This document shows, piece after piece, positions 17,653 to 25,571 of a stretch of DNA of 36,143 nucleotides (positions within the stretch are counted from its first letter, which is position 1; each line of letters opens with the position of its first letter). The DNA is from Terriglobia bacterium (lineage in GTDB: Bacteria; Acidobacteriota; Terriglobia; UBA7540). Location of the stretch: assembly GCA_035712365.1 (NCBI GenBank), contig DASTAW010000051.1:1-36143 (forward strand). The letters are read 5' to 3'. Made by a program: the position numbers and the translations under genes. A model generated the notes under the pieces. The model was not told where the DNA came from, did not search any database, and saw only the letters and a program-made list of their open reading frames with translations.

Positions 17653-19023
17653 TTACCGGCCTGGGCCTTTGGAGGGTGCGTGTGCCTGGAGCGATGCCTG
17701 CTCCAAGCCTTCCTTGTGGCCGCGCAGGGTTGCAAGCTCGTCGAGCATCTGGTCGCGTACCCTGGCAAAGTCCGCCCAGTCTTCCCGAGAAACGGAGAGA
17801 GCGGGCGGGAGCTTCAGCGCCAGAAAGTTTCGGAACTGGCCGTGCTGCTCGATCCTGAAATCGAGATGCGGGCCGGTTGCGAGACCGGACTTGCCGCTCA
17901 GGGCGATGGTTTGCCCCTGATGGACGTGTTCGCCGGTATGTACGAGGATGCGCGAGAGATGAAGATAAAAAGTTTCATACCCCATGGCGTGCCGGATTTT
18001 AACCTCGCGGCCGCCGCCACCATCCCAGCCGGCAAAAACCACCGCTCCATTGCCCACCGACTGCACCTGGGTGCCTACCGGAACTCCGTAGTCGATGCCG
18101 AGATGGGGCCGGTAACGCTTCAGGATGGGATGGAAGCGGTGGTAACTGAAGCGCGAGGTGATGGGCGCAGCAAACCTGAGGGGGGACCGCAGGAAGGCTT
18201 TTTTCACAGCCTTGCCATCCGGCGCATAGTAGGCTGAATCGCCGGAGGGGTCGCGGAACAGCACGGCCTGGTAATTCTGCTTGCCGCTGTCATATTCCGC
18301 CGCCAGAATTTTCCCGTAGGCGGTAAACTGCCCGTTCAGGAACTTCTTTTCGACGATCACTTCAAAGTGGTCGCCATCCTGCGTGTCGCTGTTAAAATCA
18401 AAGTCCCACGCAAAGATGTCGGCAAAATTGAGCGCAAGCTGGTCATGCTCGCCCTGCTCTTCAACCGCGGTAAACAGCGAACTGTGCACCGTTCCCGACA
18501 GGTGGGCCACTTTGGTCGCGAAGGGAATTTCCGAGACGCTGGCGTCGAAGCCGGGGGATTGCCTACGGATCCACAGCACGTGCTCCGGATCTATCTCGTA
18601 GCCGATCCTCTTGAGTCCATCCTGCTCTGAGCTGATCAGCGTAACCTTGTTTCCCGCGCGCACCCTCGACAGGTTGTAGACCGGGCGGACGTCCTCGACC
18701 ACTTCATGGATGGTGTCTGCCTCAAGTCCCTGCTCAGAAAGGAAATCGCTGAAGGTTGTTCGCGGTGGAAGTTCCCGGATCAGCCGCACTTCGTGCTTGG
18801 AAGCAATGAGCTTGGCTTCGCTGACCGCAAGCACCTTTTGTTGGGCAAGAGCATTTTCGGCGAGGCGCCGCCGGTGTATGATGACCGCCAATGCCGAGAG
18901 TTCAGAAATGATGACGATCGCCGCCAGGGCCATCAGCAGCTTGCGCCAGCTGGAAATCTGTAGACGCTTCCAGGTAATCTTCGGTCTCCATGTCCCCCAA
19001 GCGGTACTGCCCGAATGTACCAC
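17653..19023 (-). CDS. Membrane-anchored M23 (LytM-type) peptidase
   Basis: The 456-residue protein has one N-terminal membrane segment (about 28-50; LLMALAAIVIISELSALAVII), a long periplasmic region with OapA/LysM-like features (TTFSDFLSEQGL, RVRAGNKVTLI) and a C-terminal M23 domain. Zinc-site motifs are RPHLGIDYG (His307, Asp311), FYLHLS (His355) and TGPHLDFRI (His386). The last motif is HLD where the family norm is HLH, so the third metal ligand appears to be Asp388 or is missing. It may be a peptidoglycan endopeptidase or an inactive amidase activator. The start is a GTG with a weak upstream site, so the exact N-terminus is uncertain. It is divergent from mobA. Confidence 0.85.
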   Translation of the reverse strand: MVHSGSTAWGTWRPKITWKRLQISSWRKLLMALAAIVIISELSALAVIIHRRRLAENALAQQKVLAVSEAKLIASKHEVRLIRELPPRTTFSDFLSEQGLEADTIHEVVEDVRPVYNLSRVRAGNKVTLISSEQDGLKRIGYEIDPEHVLWIRRQSPGFDASVSEIPFATKVAHLSGTVHSSLFTAVEEQGEHDQLALNFADIFAWDFDFNSDTQDGDHFEVIVEKKFLNGQFTAYGKILAAEYDSGKQNYQAVLFRDPSGDSAYYAPDGKAVKKAFLRSPLRFAAPITSRFSYHRFHPILKRYRPHLGIDYGVPVGTQVQSVGNGAVVFAGWDGGGGREVKIRHAMGYETFYLHLSRILVHTGEHVHQGQTIALSGKSGLATGPHLDFRIEQHGQFRNFLALKLPPALSVSREDWADFARVRDQMLDELATLRGHKEGLEQASLQAHAPSKGPGR

Positions 19024-19191
19024 AAGTATTTAGAATCTCAACCCTTTTTATGTTACGGGGTCGGTTCTCGGGCGGTCGCAATCGCCTGCCAGGGGCCGGA
19101 CATTTGTGAATTCTCGTGGCAGGATCTTCTTTGTTTCTTGTAGAATACGTTAGCGGATGGGGCCGCAGCCAGCGAGCGGACAGGAAGGCTA

Positions 19192-19860
19192 ATGTCGCCC
19201 TTAGCGCCAGGCAATCGTTTACAGTCCGGACGGTTTACTGACCTGACGGGATTCCTTCTCGTGGGAGGAGCCAGCCGGCGCATGGGCAGGCCGAAGGAAT
19301 CCCTCCGGATTGACGGAGAATCAATGCTGGAGCGGCAAGTCCGGCTGCTTCGGTCAGTAGCGCGCCGGGTCGCCGTCATTGGAGCGCCCGCTGGTTATCT
19401 GGCCGACCTTAACGCCCCCTGCATCCCTGATGCAGTTGCCGGCCGCGGCCCTCTGGGTGGAATCTATACGGCGCTGCTCGAGAGCCGGACTGAATACAAT
19501 CTGATTGTGGCGTGCGATCTACCTTTCATTACCCGCAGGCTGTTAAGCGGTCTGGTACTTCGCGCCATGGCCGCCGGAAGCGATGCCACTGTCCCATGTT
19601 CCCGGGATGGGCGTCTGCAGCCGCTTTGCGCCGTCTACCGCCGCCGGGCGCTTTACGCCGTTCGAACGAGGCTCGAGCTGGGAGAAAACAAGTTGAGCGG
19701 GTTCTTCTCCATGGTCCATTACACGAAAATCACCTGGCGGGAACTGGCTGAGGCTGGGTTCCGGGCGTCCGTTTTCGACAATATGAATCGGCCGGAAGAC
19801 TATGAACGCGCCAGGCGAAGGGCGGAGGCGCCTGGGGCGGCCATTGCCTGGCACGTTTGA
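19192..19860 (+). CDS. mobA: Molybdenum cofactor guanylyltransferase (MobA-type)
   Basis: MobA attaches GMP to molybdopterin to make the MGD form used by DMSO reductase-type enzymes. The 222-residue chain has the nucleotidyltransferase loop LVGGASRRMGRPKESL (23-38), the metal-site Asp in VACDLPF (Asp109), GRGPLGGIYTAL and FDNMNRPEDY near the end. AGGAAGG precedes the ATG. No other cofactor genes are adjacent. A CTP-dependent relative (MocA) is possible, but the short length and NxN-PxDY ending favour MobA. A short 65-base gap separates it from the ABC ATPase gene. Confidence 0.88.
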   Translation: MSPLAPGNRLQSGRFTDLTGFLLVGGASRRMGRPKESLRIDGESMLERQVRLLRSVARRVAVIGAPAGYLADLNAPCIPDAVAGRGPLGGIYTALLESRTEYNLIVACDLPFITRRLLSGLVLRAMAAGSDATVPCSRDGRLQPLCAVYRRRALYAVRTRLELGENKLSGFFSMVHYTKITWRELAEAGFRASVFDNMNRPEDYERARRRAEAPGAAIAWHV

Positions 19861-19925
19861 AGCCTGTCCCTGCCGCGTTTCGCGCTAAACTAAGACAGTC
19901 GCCGACGGCTTGAACTACTGAGAAA

Positions 19926-20729
19926 ATGGTTGAATTCACGTCAAAAAAAACGAAGGGGCAGCCCTACATCCAGTTCTTGAACGTGTATAAAGCGTTTGAC
20001 GAACCTGTGCTGATTGACGTCAGCTTTGAAGTCGAGCGCGGAGAGATGGTTGTGGTGCTCGGCCGAAGCGGCGTGGGCAAGAGCGTTACGCTCAAGCACA
20101 TTCTGGGATTTATTCAGCCCGACTCCGGCCGGGTGCTGGTTGCGGGCAGGGAAGTGTCGGCCATGAAGGAGGAAGAGCTCCTCGATGTGCGGCGCTGCGT
20201 GACCATGGTGTTCCAATCAGGGGCCCTGTTTGACTCCCTGACGGCCGGCGAGAATGTCGCTTACCCGCTGCGGGAACGTGCTGTCAGCGGTGCGCGCCTG
20301 GACGAAGCCGCCATCCAGACCCGCGTGGATGAGCTGCTGGCGCTTGTGGACCTGAATGAGGTCCGTGACCAGATGCCTTCAGACCTAAGCACGGGCATGA
20401 AGCGCGCCGTCGCCATTGCGCGTTCGCTCGCAGCCTCCCCCGAGGCCATCTTGTATGACGAACCGACCACGATGGTGGACCCGCTGATGGCCAAGACCAT
20501 CGGCGACCTGATCTTGAAGCTCAAAAAGCAGACCGGACTGACTTCTGTCGTGGTCACTCATGACATGAAACTGGCCCGCAAGCTGGCAGACCGGGTTGTC
20601 TTCCTGGTGGATGGCCGCGTGGCTTACTTTGGCCCCATCAGCGAGCTCGGCGAATCCCATGAGGACGTCATTCAGGAATTCATCCGTTTCGACGAGGTCT
20701 CTCTCCTGCCTGAGACATCGGGGAAATAG
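19926..20729 (+). CDS. MlaF-type ABC transporter ATPase, orphan
   Basis: The 267-residue protein is a cytoplasmic ABC ATPase of the MlaF/Ttg2A class, which powers phospholipid transport between the membranes. Walker A is GRSGVGKS (46-53), the Q-loop is MVFQSGALFDSLTAGENVAYPL, the signature is LSTGM (154-158, usually LSGGM) and Walker B is AILYDEPTTMVDP. The phrase 'FQSGALFDSLT..ENV..PL' is characteristic of the MlaF group. No mlaE permease or mlaD gene is adjacent, so partners must be elsewhere. It ends 41 bases before the convergent gene at 20771; a CAGCCGGG/CCCGGCTG stem at 20755-20784 may assist termination. Confidence 0.85.
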   Translation: MVEFTSKKTKGQPYIQFLNVYKAFDEPVLIDVSFEVERGEMVVVLGRSGVGKSVTLKHILGFIQPDSGRVLVAGREVSAMKEEELLDVRRCVTMVFQSGALFDSLTAGENVAYPLRERAVSGARLDEAAIQTRVDELLALVDLNEVRDQMPSDLSTGMKRAVAIARSLAASPEAILYDEPTTMVDPLMAKTIGDLILKLKKQTGLTSVVVTHDMKLARKLADRVVFLVDGRVAYFGPISELGESHEDVIQEFIRFDEVSLLPETSGK

Positions 20730-20770
20730 ATCGGAATTCGGTGCTGGTGAGCAGCAGCCGGGCGGGACCT

Positions 20771-21604
20771 TCAGTTCCCGGCTGACGGAATGCTGGCCGA
20801 GGCTGGCATCGGCTTTGCGGTAACGCTCCGATCGACAACAAAAGTCAGGTGCGTGCCCTGGATCAGGACCAGCGGCTTTTCGTGCTTGAAGACGTTATAG
20901 ATGAGGGCTGCGCCGGCGCCAATTGCAGCGCCGTACCCGACGTCGGCCCCAAAGCTGGGTCCGCCACAATTGCCGTAATAATTGCACTCGATTTCGTGTC
21001 CCATCCCGACGCTAGCGCCTGCGCCGGCGCCCATCGCACCGGCAATGGCGGCGCCTTTCATCGCGTCCTTGGCGCTCTTTCCACAACCCTTGAGGGTCCC
21101 TTCAGAGTCGGCCGCTGTTCTGGCGCAGGGGCTGCCTTGCGCTTCTTCGAGTGATCCATTCAAGAGAAACTCGTCGCCGCGCTCAGTGGTGATATCGTCC
21201 AGCACGATGCGCATCTGGCCTACGCCCTTGACGCGTTTTGATCCCTTGACCATCACGACATGGCCGTCCACCAGGCTGCCAACCGGGACGATTTCCTTGC
21301 CGTTGACGACCACAGGCTGCTCGACATACCCGGAAAATTTGTCGCCCGTTTTATTCGTTTTCGACGTCAGTGTGGTTTGCAGCCTGACATGCAGTGAACT
21401 GCCAGCCGGCAAGAGAGTCGTGGCGGGCTTGTTGTTCGGCTGTGCTGAATTGTTGGCGGGCGCGGTGGGTGCTGTGGTGTTCGGCGCAACCGGGCCGTCA
21501 GCGCGGCGGAGAACGGGAGGACTATCCTGCGCCGCAAGGGCCAGGCACGGCAACGCGGCGGCCATAACCAGACTTGCGACCAGTGTTTTCTTTGCTTTCC
21601 TCAT
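20771..21604 (-). CDS. Secreted glycine-rich protein with TrbI-like domain
   Basis: A signal peptide covers about residues 1-25 (LVASLVMAAALPCLALAAQ). A Pro/Thr/Asn linker is followed by TLLPAGSSLHVRLQTTLTSK and KTGDKFSGYVEQPVV, resembling the TrbI/VirB10-type beta domain seen in many acidobacterial exported proteins. A glycine-zipper stretch (about 195-245; GAAIAGAMGAGAGASVGMG and YGAAIGAGAALIYNVF) could insert in a membrane. A CNYYGNCGG segment lies between. GGAGGAAG precedes the ATG. The function is unknown; an envelope or outer-membrane role is inferred. The gene is convergent with the ABC ATPase gene. Confidence 0.7.
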   Translation of the reverse strand: MRKAKKTLVASLVMAAALPCLALAAQDSPPVLRRADGPVAPNTTAPTAPANNSAQPNNKPATTLLPAGSSLHVRLQTTLTSKTNKTGDKFSGYVEQPVVVNGKEIVPVGSLVDGHVVMVKGSKRVKGVGQMRIVLDDITTERGDEFLLNGSLEEAQGSPCARTAADSEGTLKGCGKSAKDAMKGAAIAGAMGAGAGASVGMGHEIECNYYGNCGGPSFGADVGYGAAIGAGAALIYNVFKHEKPLVLIQGTHLTFVVDRSVTAKPMPASASIPSAGN

Positions 21605-21810
21605 AAAACTTCCTCCTCCGGCCGAAGCCGGAGCCGCGGGTAACCTGCCCGAGAAGCCTGCCTATTCCCTCACTCCTCATAATATGCTCTCAGCGCGGCT
21701 TCTTTGCAAGGTTCACTCAGCAATTTGATTCATCTGGCAGGCGTTTGGTTGCACTTTTGGGCGGTCTACGATACTTGAAACGCGCCCGCCGCATGCCGGT
21801 CCCTTCGCCT

Positions 21811-21931
21811 GTCATCCTAAGTGGAGCGAAGAACCACGGCAGTTCCCTGAGGGTAAACCCGCGAAGTGGGAGAAGCATCCCCGTATTTAGCTAGGAGAAA
21901 TGCAGGGACCCTTCGCTTCGCTCAGGGTGAC
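21811..21931. repeat. Palindromic dispersed element (REP/MITE-like)
   Basis: A 121-bp segment in the 364-bp gene-free gap 21605-21968 has imperfect inverted ends: 21811-21831 and 21911-21931 match at 17 of 21 positions when one is reversed. Its outer sequence (GTCATCCT.AG..GAGCGAAG) is of the kind scattered in many soil bacterial genomes. The rest of the gap holds no gene. Confidence 0.65.
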
Positions 21932-21968
21932 CAGGTGTTGCGGTGTTACACCCTTCTGTAAAACGACG

Positions 21969-22940
21969 CTAATCGCCGAACAAAGAAGCAACGAACTCGC
22001 GTGGATTGAAGGGAACCAGGTCGTCGATTCTCTCCCCGATGCCGACAAACTGGATGGGCAGGCCAAGCTCGCGGGCAATGGCGACGACCACTCCGCCTTT
22101 GGCGGTCCCATCGAGCTTTGTGAGGATGATGCCCGTTGCCCCGGCATGCTCGGTAAACTGGCGCGCCTGGGCCAGCCCATTCTGTCCCGTGGTGGCATCC
22201 ATCACCAGCAGCACCTGGTGGGGCGCGCCGGGCACTTCCCGCGAGGCAATGCGGCACATCTTGTTGAGCTCCGCCATCAGATTGTGCTTGGTGTGCAGGC
22301 GTCCGGCGGTGTCCACAATGACCGGATCGAACCCGCCTGATCGCGCGGCCTTCAGACCATCGAAGAGCACGGCGGAGGGATCTGCGCCCGCTTTCTGCTT
22401 GACGATTTCCATTTCCAGCCGCGTAGCCCAGATGTCAAGTTGTTCGATGGCAGCCGCGCGAAACGTGTCTGCGGCCACCAGCATGGGCTTGCGGCCCCGG
22501 TCCTTGTAACAGCGGGCCAGTTTGGCGATGCTGGTGGTCTTTCCGACGCCATTCACGCCTACCACCAGGATCACTTCCGGCTGGCCCCCGGCAGGCTTCG
22601 CGGGGACTCGACGGCTGTCGGCGCCGTCCCGAGGACTCTCGAGAATCCTGAGAATTTCCTGTTCCACGGCGCCTCGGATTTCGCGCGCATCTTTCAGAGT
22701 TCCGCGGCGGGTCTGTTCCCGCAGGCCGGTCAGAATGTCGCTGGAAGTGTCCACGCCCAGGTCCGCCATGATCAAGGTGGCCTCGAGGTCGTCCAGAAGG
22801 GCCGGATCAATCGCTTCGCGCCCTTCCGTCACCTGATCAAGCCGCTCGACCAGTTGGTTCTTGGTTGAGGATACCGCCTGCTTAAGCCGCTTGAAGAGGT
22901 TGCTTTTCTGTTCCTGGGGACCGAATAGAGTTTGCACCAT
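21969..22940 (-). CDS. ftsY: Signal recognition particle receptor FtsY
   Basis: FtsY is the SRP receptor GTPase that hands ribosome-nascent chains to the Sec translocon. The 323-residue chain has an N-domain (LFKRLKQAVSSTKNQLVERL) and a complete G-domain: GVNGVGKTT (128-136), AADTFRAAAIEQL, DTAGRLHTKHNLMAEL, TKLDGTAKGG and FVGIGERIDDLVPF. The acidic A-domain of E. coli FtsY is absent, so it is the short form. I chose the ATG at 22940; a TTG at 22961 is possible and no strong ribosome site is seen for either. It is the last gene of the long minus-strand run, 32 bases after the HD-GYP gene. Confidence 0.96.
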   Translation of the reverse strand: MVQTLFGPQEQKSNLFKRLKQAVSSTKNQLVERLDQVTEGREAIDPALLDDLEATLIMADLGVDTSSDILTGLREQTRRGTLKDAREIRGAVEQEILRILESPRDGADSRRVPAKPAGGQPEVILVVGVNGVGKTTSIAKLARCYKDRGRKPMLVAADTFRAAAIEQLDIWATRLEMEIVKQKAGADPSAVLFDGLKAARSGGFDPVIVDTAGRLHTKHNLMAELNKMCRIASREVPGAPHQVLLVMDATTGQNGLAQARQFTEHAGATGIILTKLDGTAKGGVVVAIARELGLPIQFVGIGERIDDLVPFNPREFVASLFGD

Positions 22941-22972
22941 GCGCTTTTTATTGTAGCGCAAAGTGGGCGAGG

Positions 22973-24835
22973 TCAGGATCTGACCTCAACACCGGGAACC
23001 TGGGAGCGGCGCCTCATTTCAAACTTCCGCAGGTAGCCCTTGGCGTAGGCCGAGTGCAGCGCATCCACAACGATGGGGTCGTAGCGGGTCCCGGCGTGCT
23101 TCTTCAGGATCTCCAGCGCGGAAGGGAAGTCGCAGCCTGTCTGGTAGGGCCGGTCGGTTGTGACGGCGTCAAAGGTGTCCGCGACGGCGACGATCCGGAC
23201 CAGCAGCGGAATCTCATCGCCGTTAATGCCGTCCGGATAGCCGGAACCATCGAGCGATTCGTGGTGCCAGCGGATAGCCGGAAGCGTACCGGCCAATTGC
23301 TGCACCTGCCGGACAATTTCAAATCCCATGATGGTGTGGCGTTTCATGAGCTCGAATTCTTCGTCGGTCAGCACTCCGGGCTTTCGCAGCACCTGGTCAT
23401 CAACGCCGATTTTCCCCACGTCGTGCAGCGTGGCGGAATCGCGGACCAGCTCCACCTCCAGGTCGTCCAACCCGATTTCTTTTGCCAGGATCATGGAGTA
23501 CTGCGATACGCGGCTCGAGTGGCCCTTGGTGTAAGGGTCCTTGGCGTCAACCGCGGCGGCCATCATTTCGATCGAGTCGATAAACAGTTGCCGGTTCTCC
23601 TCCGATGCCCGCTTCAGGTCGCTGATGTACTGCTGGAGATCTTCGGCCATGATGTTGAAGCCCTGGGCCAGTTCGCCAATTTCCGTGCGGTTGCGAACAT
23701 CAGCGCGGACGCTGAAGTCTCGTGCCGCAATGGCGCGGGCCGTGCGGGCCAGGTGGGCGATGGGCCGCGTGATCGACTTGGAAGCAAAAACGGCGACCAT
23801 CAGGCTGATGATGATGACCAGCAACCCCAGGCGAATGGTGGCATCGCGCATTTCGATGACGCTCATAAATGCGTCGCTCTTCTTCTTCTGGAGGATCACG
23901 CCCCACCGCCCGCTGAGCGTGGGCGAATAGGTCCCGAGCATGGGAACAACTCTGCCGTTGCGAACCAGGTTGTATTCTGACGTTTCAGTGAGATGGGCGC
24001 GGCCGCGCCATGCCAGGAATTTCTGCACGATGGGATTGCTCACCATGTCAAGCCCCGCGACGTTCTGGTCGGGATTGTTGGAAGCCACCGTCCGGCCCGA
24101 ATTGTCTACGATGCAGGCCTCGAGGCCCAGCCTTCTCGACTCTGCCAGCTCATCCCCCAGCGGCCGCAGAGTTACCACGGCAGCGACCATGCCAAGAAAG
24201 GTGTTCCGGCGCTCGATGGGTTCGGCCATCACCATCACCAGTTCGCTGCCACGAGGCCCCACCGCAGTCAGGGGATTGCTCTCATACCGCTGCCCCTGAC
24301 GCGCCGCCAGGAAAGCTGCTTCCAGGGCTTTGCGGACGAAGGTATCGGAGCCGGCGTTAAATCCGCTGGCTTGAGTGGCCTGGGCGCCGCGTCCGCGCGC
24401 CTCGGCGTTCAGGACGGTGACGTAGATCACGCCCGGCTGGTCCGCCAGCGAGTCTTCGAGCGCGCGTTCCATCTGTGGGTCATCTTCATACTTGGAATTC
24501 CGCACCTCGACGGCCAGCGGAGCGACCGCGTCGAAAAGTTCCTTTACCTGCTGCCGGACGTTTTCGACGTAAAGCTGGATCTGCTGGGCAAGCGACTTGG
24601 AGAGCGTCGTCTGAAGGATTTTTTCCTGCGTTTCCAGCCGGCCCTTGTTCATGCTGACCATTCGCCAGCCGAAAAACCACAGAGGAAGGACGCTGATGCT
24701 GACCAGAATCAACAGGAGGATATACTGAATTCTCAATTGCCTGGGCAACACCTGTTTCATCTGCGCTGCGCTCACTCTATCCCTGTAATTCTCGGCCATC
24801 AACGCCGAGAACTTGAGCGATGCGCCGCCTTTCAT
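22973..24835 (-). CDS. Membrane sensor with HAMP and HD-GYP c-di-GMP phosphodiesterase domains
   Basis: The 620-residue protein has TM1 at about 36-60, a periplasmic sensor of Cache type (about 65-330; YESNPLTAVGPRGSELVMVM, ACIVDNSGRTVASNN), TM2 at about 334-352, a HAMP domain (to about 405; RPIAHLARTARAIAARDFSV) and an HD-GYP domain. The latter shows HSSRVSQYS, the HD pair in TLHDVGKIGV (His471-Asp472), HHESLDGSGYPDGI (GYP at 532-534) and AVADTFDAVTTDRPY. It should hydrolyse c-di-GMP in response to an extracellular ligand. Its ATG overlaps the thpR stop by one base (TGATG), and ftsY follows, so translation is coupled. Confidence 0.92.
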   Translation of the reverse strand: MKGGASLKFSALMAENYRDRVSAAQMKQVLPRQLRIQYILLLILVSISVLPLWFFGWRMVSMNKGRLETQEKILQTTLSKSLAQQIQLYVENVRQQVKELFDAVAPLAVEVRNSKYEDDPQMERALEDSLADQPGVIYVTVLNAEARGRGAQATQASGFNAGSDTFVRKALEAAFLAARQGQRYESNPLTAVGPRGSELVMVMAEPIERRNTFLGMVAAVVTLRPLGDELAESRRLGLEACIVDNSGRTVASNNPDQNVAGLDMVSNPIVQKFLAWRGRAHLTETSEYNLVRNGRVVPMLGTYSPTLSGRWGVILQKKKSDAFMSVIEMRDATIRLGLLVIIISLMVAVFASKSITRPIAHLARTARAIAARDFSVRADVRNRTEIGELAQGFNIMAEDLQQYISDLKRASEENRQLFIDSIEMMAAAVDAKDPYTKGHSSRVSQYSMILAKEIGLDDLEVELVRDSATLHDVGKIGVDDQVLRKPGVLTDEEFELMKRHTIMGFEIVRQVQQLAGTLPAIRWHHESLDGSGYPDGINGDEIPLLVRIVAVADTFDAVTTDRPYQTGCDFPSALEILKKHAGTRYDPIVVDALHSAYAKGYLRKFEMRRRSQVPGVEVRS

Positions 24836-25398
24836 CAGGCAACAGGTCCGTCGTGCGGGAAGCGCGCGACCTTCTGGTACTCGGCGCCTCCCAGGAGCAG
24901 CCGGCTTTCCCAGAGGAAGAATTCTGACACTTCAAAGCTGCCCACAGGCGATGTTTCCTCTGCGGACAAAAGCGACTCAAACTTGGGTTGCGGGCGGGGA
25001 GTTTTGAAGCGCGCGAGGGTCAGGTGAGGTCTAAAGGGACGGTCTTCCGGCGGGAAGCCCAGCGGCGCCATCGCGCTCTCAACCTGGGCTGCCAGCCGGG
25101 CAAGACCGGGCGGGGCCTCAAGACCGGCCCAGAATACGCGCGGTCTTTTGGCGTTCGGGAAGAAGCCGAAGCCGTGGACCCGAACGGTAAATGCGTCAAA
25201 CCGTTCCATCCGGCCCAAGGCATTCTTCACCTCTGCTTCCTGCCGGGCAGAAATGTCGCCCAGGAATTTCAGTGTCAGGTGGGTCCCTTCAGGCCGCGTC
25301 CAACGGGCATCGCCGCTCGCCGCGCGAAAGCGTGCCTGCTGGCGGGCAAGGGCCTCGCGGATGGATGCCGGCAACTCGATGGCGATGAATGCTCGCAT
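24835..25398 (-). CDS. thpR: RNA 2',3'-cyclic phosphodiesterase (ThpR/LigT)
   Basis: The 187-residue enzyme belongs to the 2H phosphoesterases and opens 2',3'-cyclic phosphates on RNA ends. The two catalytic HxTL motifs are visible: GTHLTLKFLG (His40) and RPHLTLARF (His125). MRAFIAIELP at the N-terminus and RVFWAGLEAP in the middle are family-typical. The stop codon overlaps the HD-GYP start by one base. A 173-base gap with a palindromic element separates it from cinA. Such a cinA-thpR neighbourhood is common in bacteria. Confidence 0.93.
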   Translation of the reverse strand: MRAFIAIELPASIREALARQQARFRAASGDARWTRPEGTHLTLKFLGDISARQEAEVKNALGRMERFDAFTVRVHGFGFFPNAKRPRVFWAGLEAPPGLARLAAQVESAMAPLGFPPEDRPFRPHLTLARFKTPRPQPKFESLLSAEETSPVGSFEVSEFFLWESRLLLGGAEYQKVARFPHDGPVA

Positions 25399-25483
25399 AC
25401 TGATAGGCGGACCGCGGAAGAACAGCGGTGCCGGTTTTTAACAATCGATTCCGAGCAAGGAGGGGGATGCTTCGCGGAGTTTA

Positions 25484-25546
25484 CCCTGAGCCCCTTCACT
25501 TCGTTCAGGGCCGTTCGCAAATGGAGTGCGAACGGGCTCAGCATGA
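25484..25546. repeat. Nested palindromic intergenic element
   Basis: In the gap between cinA and thpR, CCGTTCGCA (25511-25519) pairs with TGCGAACGG (25527-25535). Outside it, CTGAGCCC (25486-25493) pairs with GGGCTCAG (25534-25541), and CCCTGA/TCAGGG (25484-25510) forms another small stem. The end CTCAG-CA-TGAC resembles the end of the element at 21811-21931 (CTCAG-GG-TGAC), suggesting one dispersed family. A role in transcript processing within the run is possible. Confidence 0.6.
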
Positions 25547-25571
25547 CAGGCCAGCGCTTTTCAGCGGCCTG

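Noticed and set aside
23054-25027. Two long plus-strand open frames (23054-23980 and 23993-25027)
   Set aside because: Both are antisense to the HD-GYP gene, and the second also to thpR; the sense genes carry complete active-site motifs.
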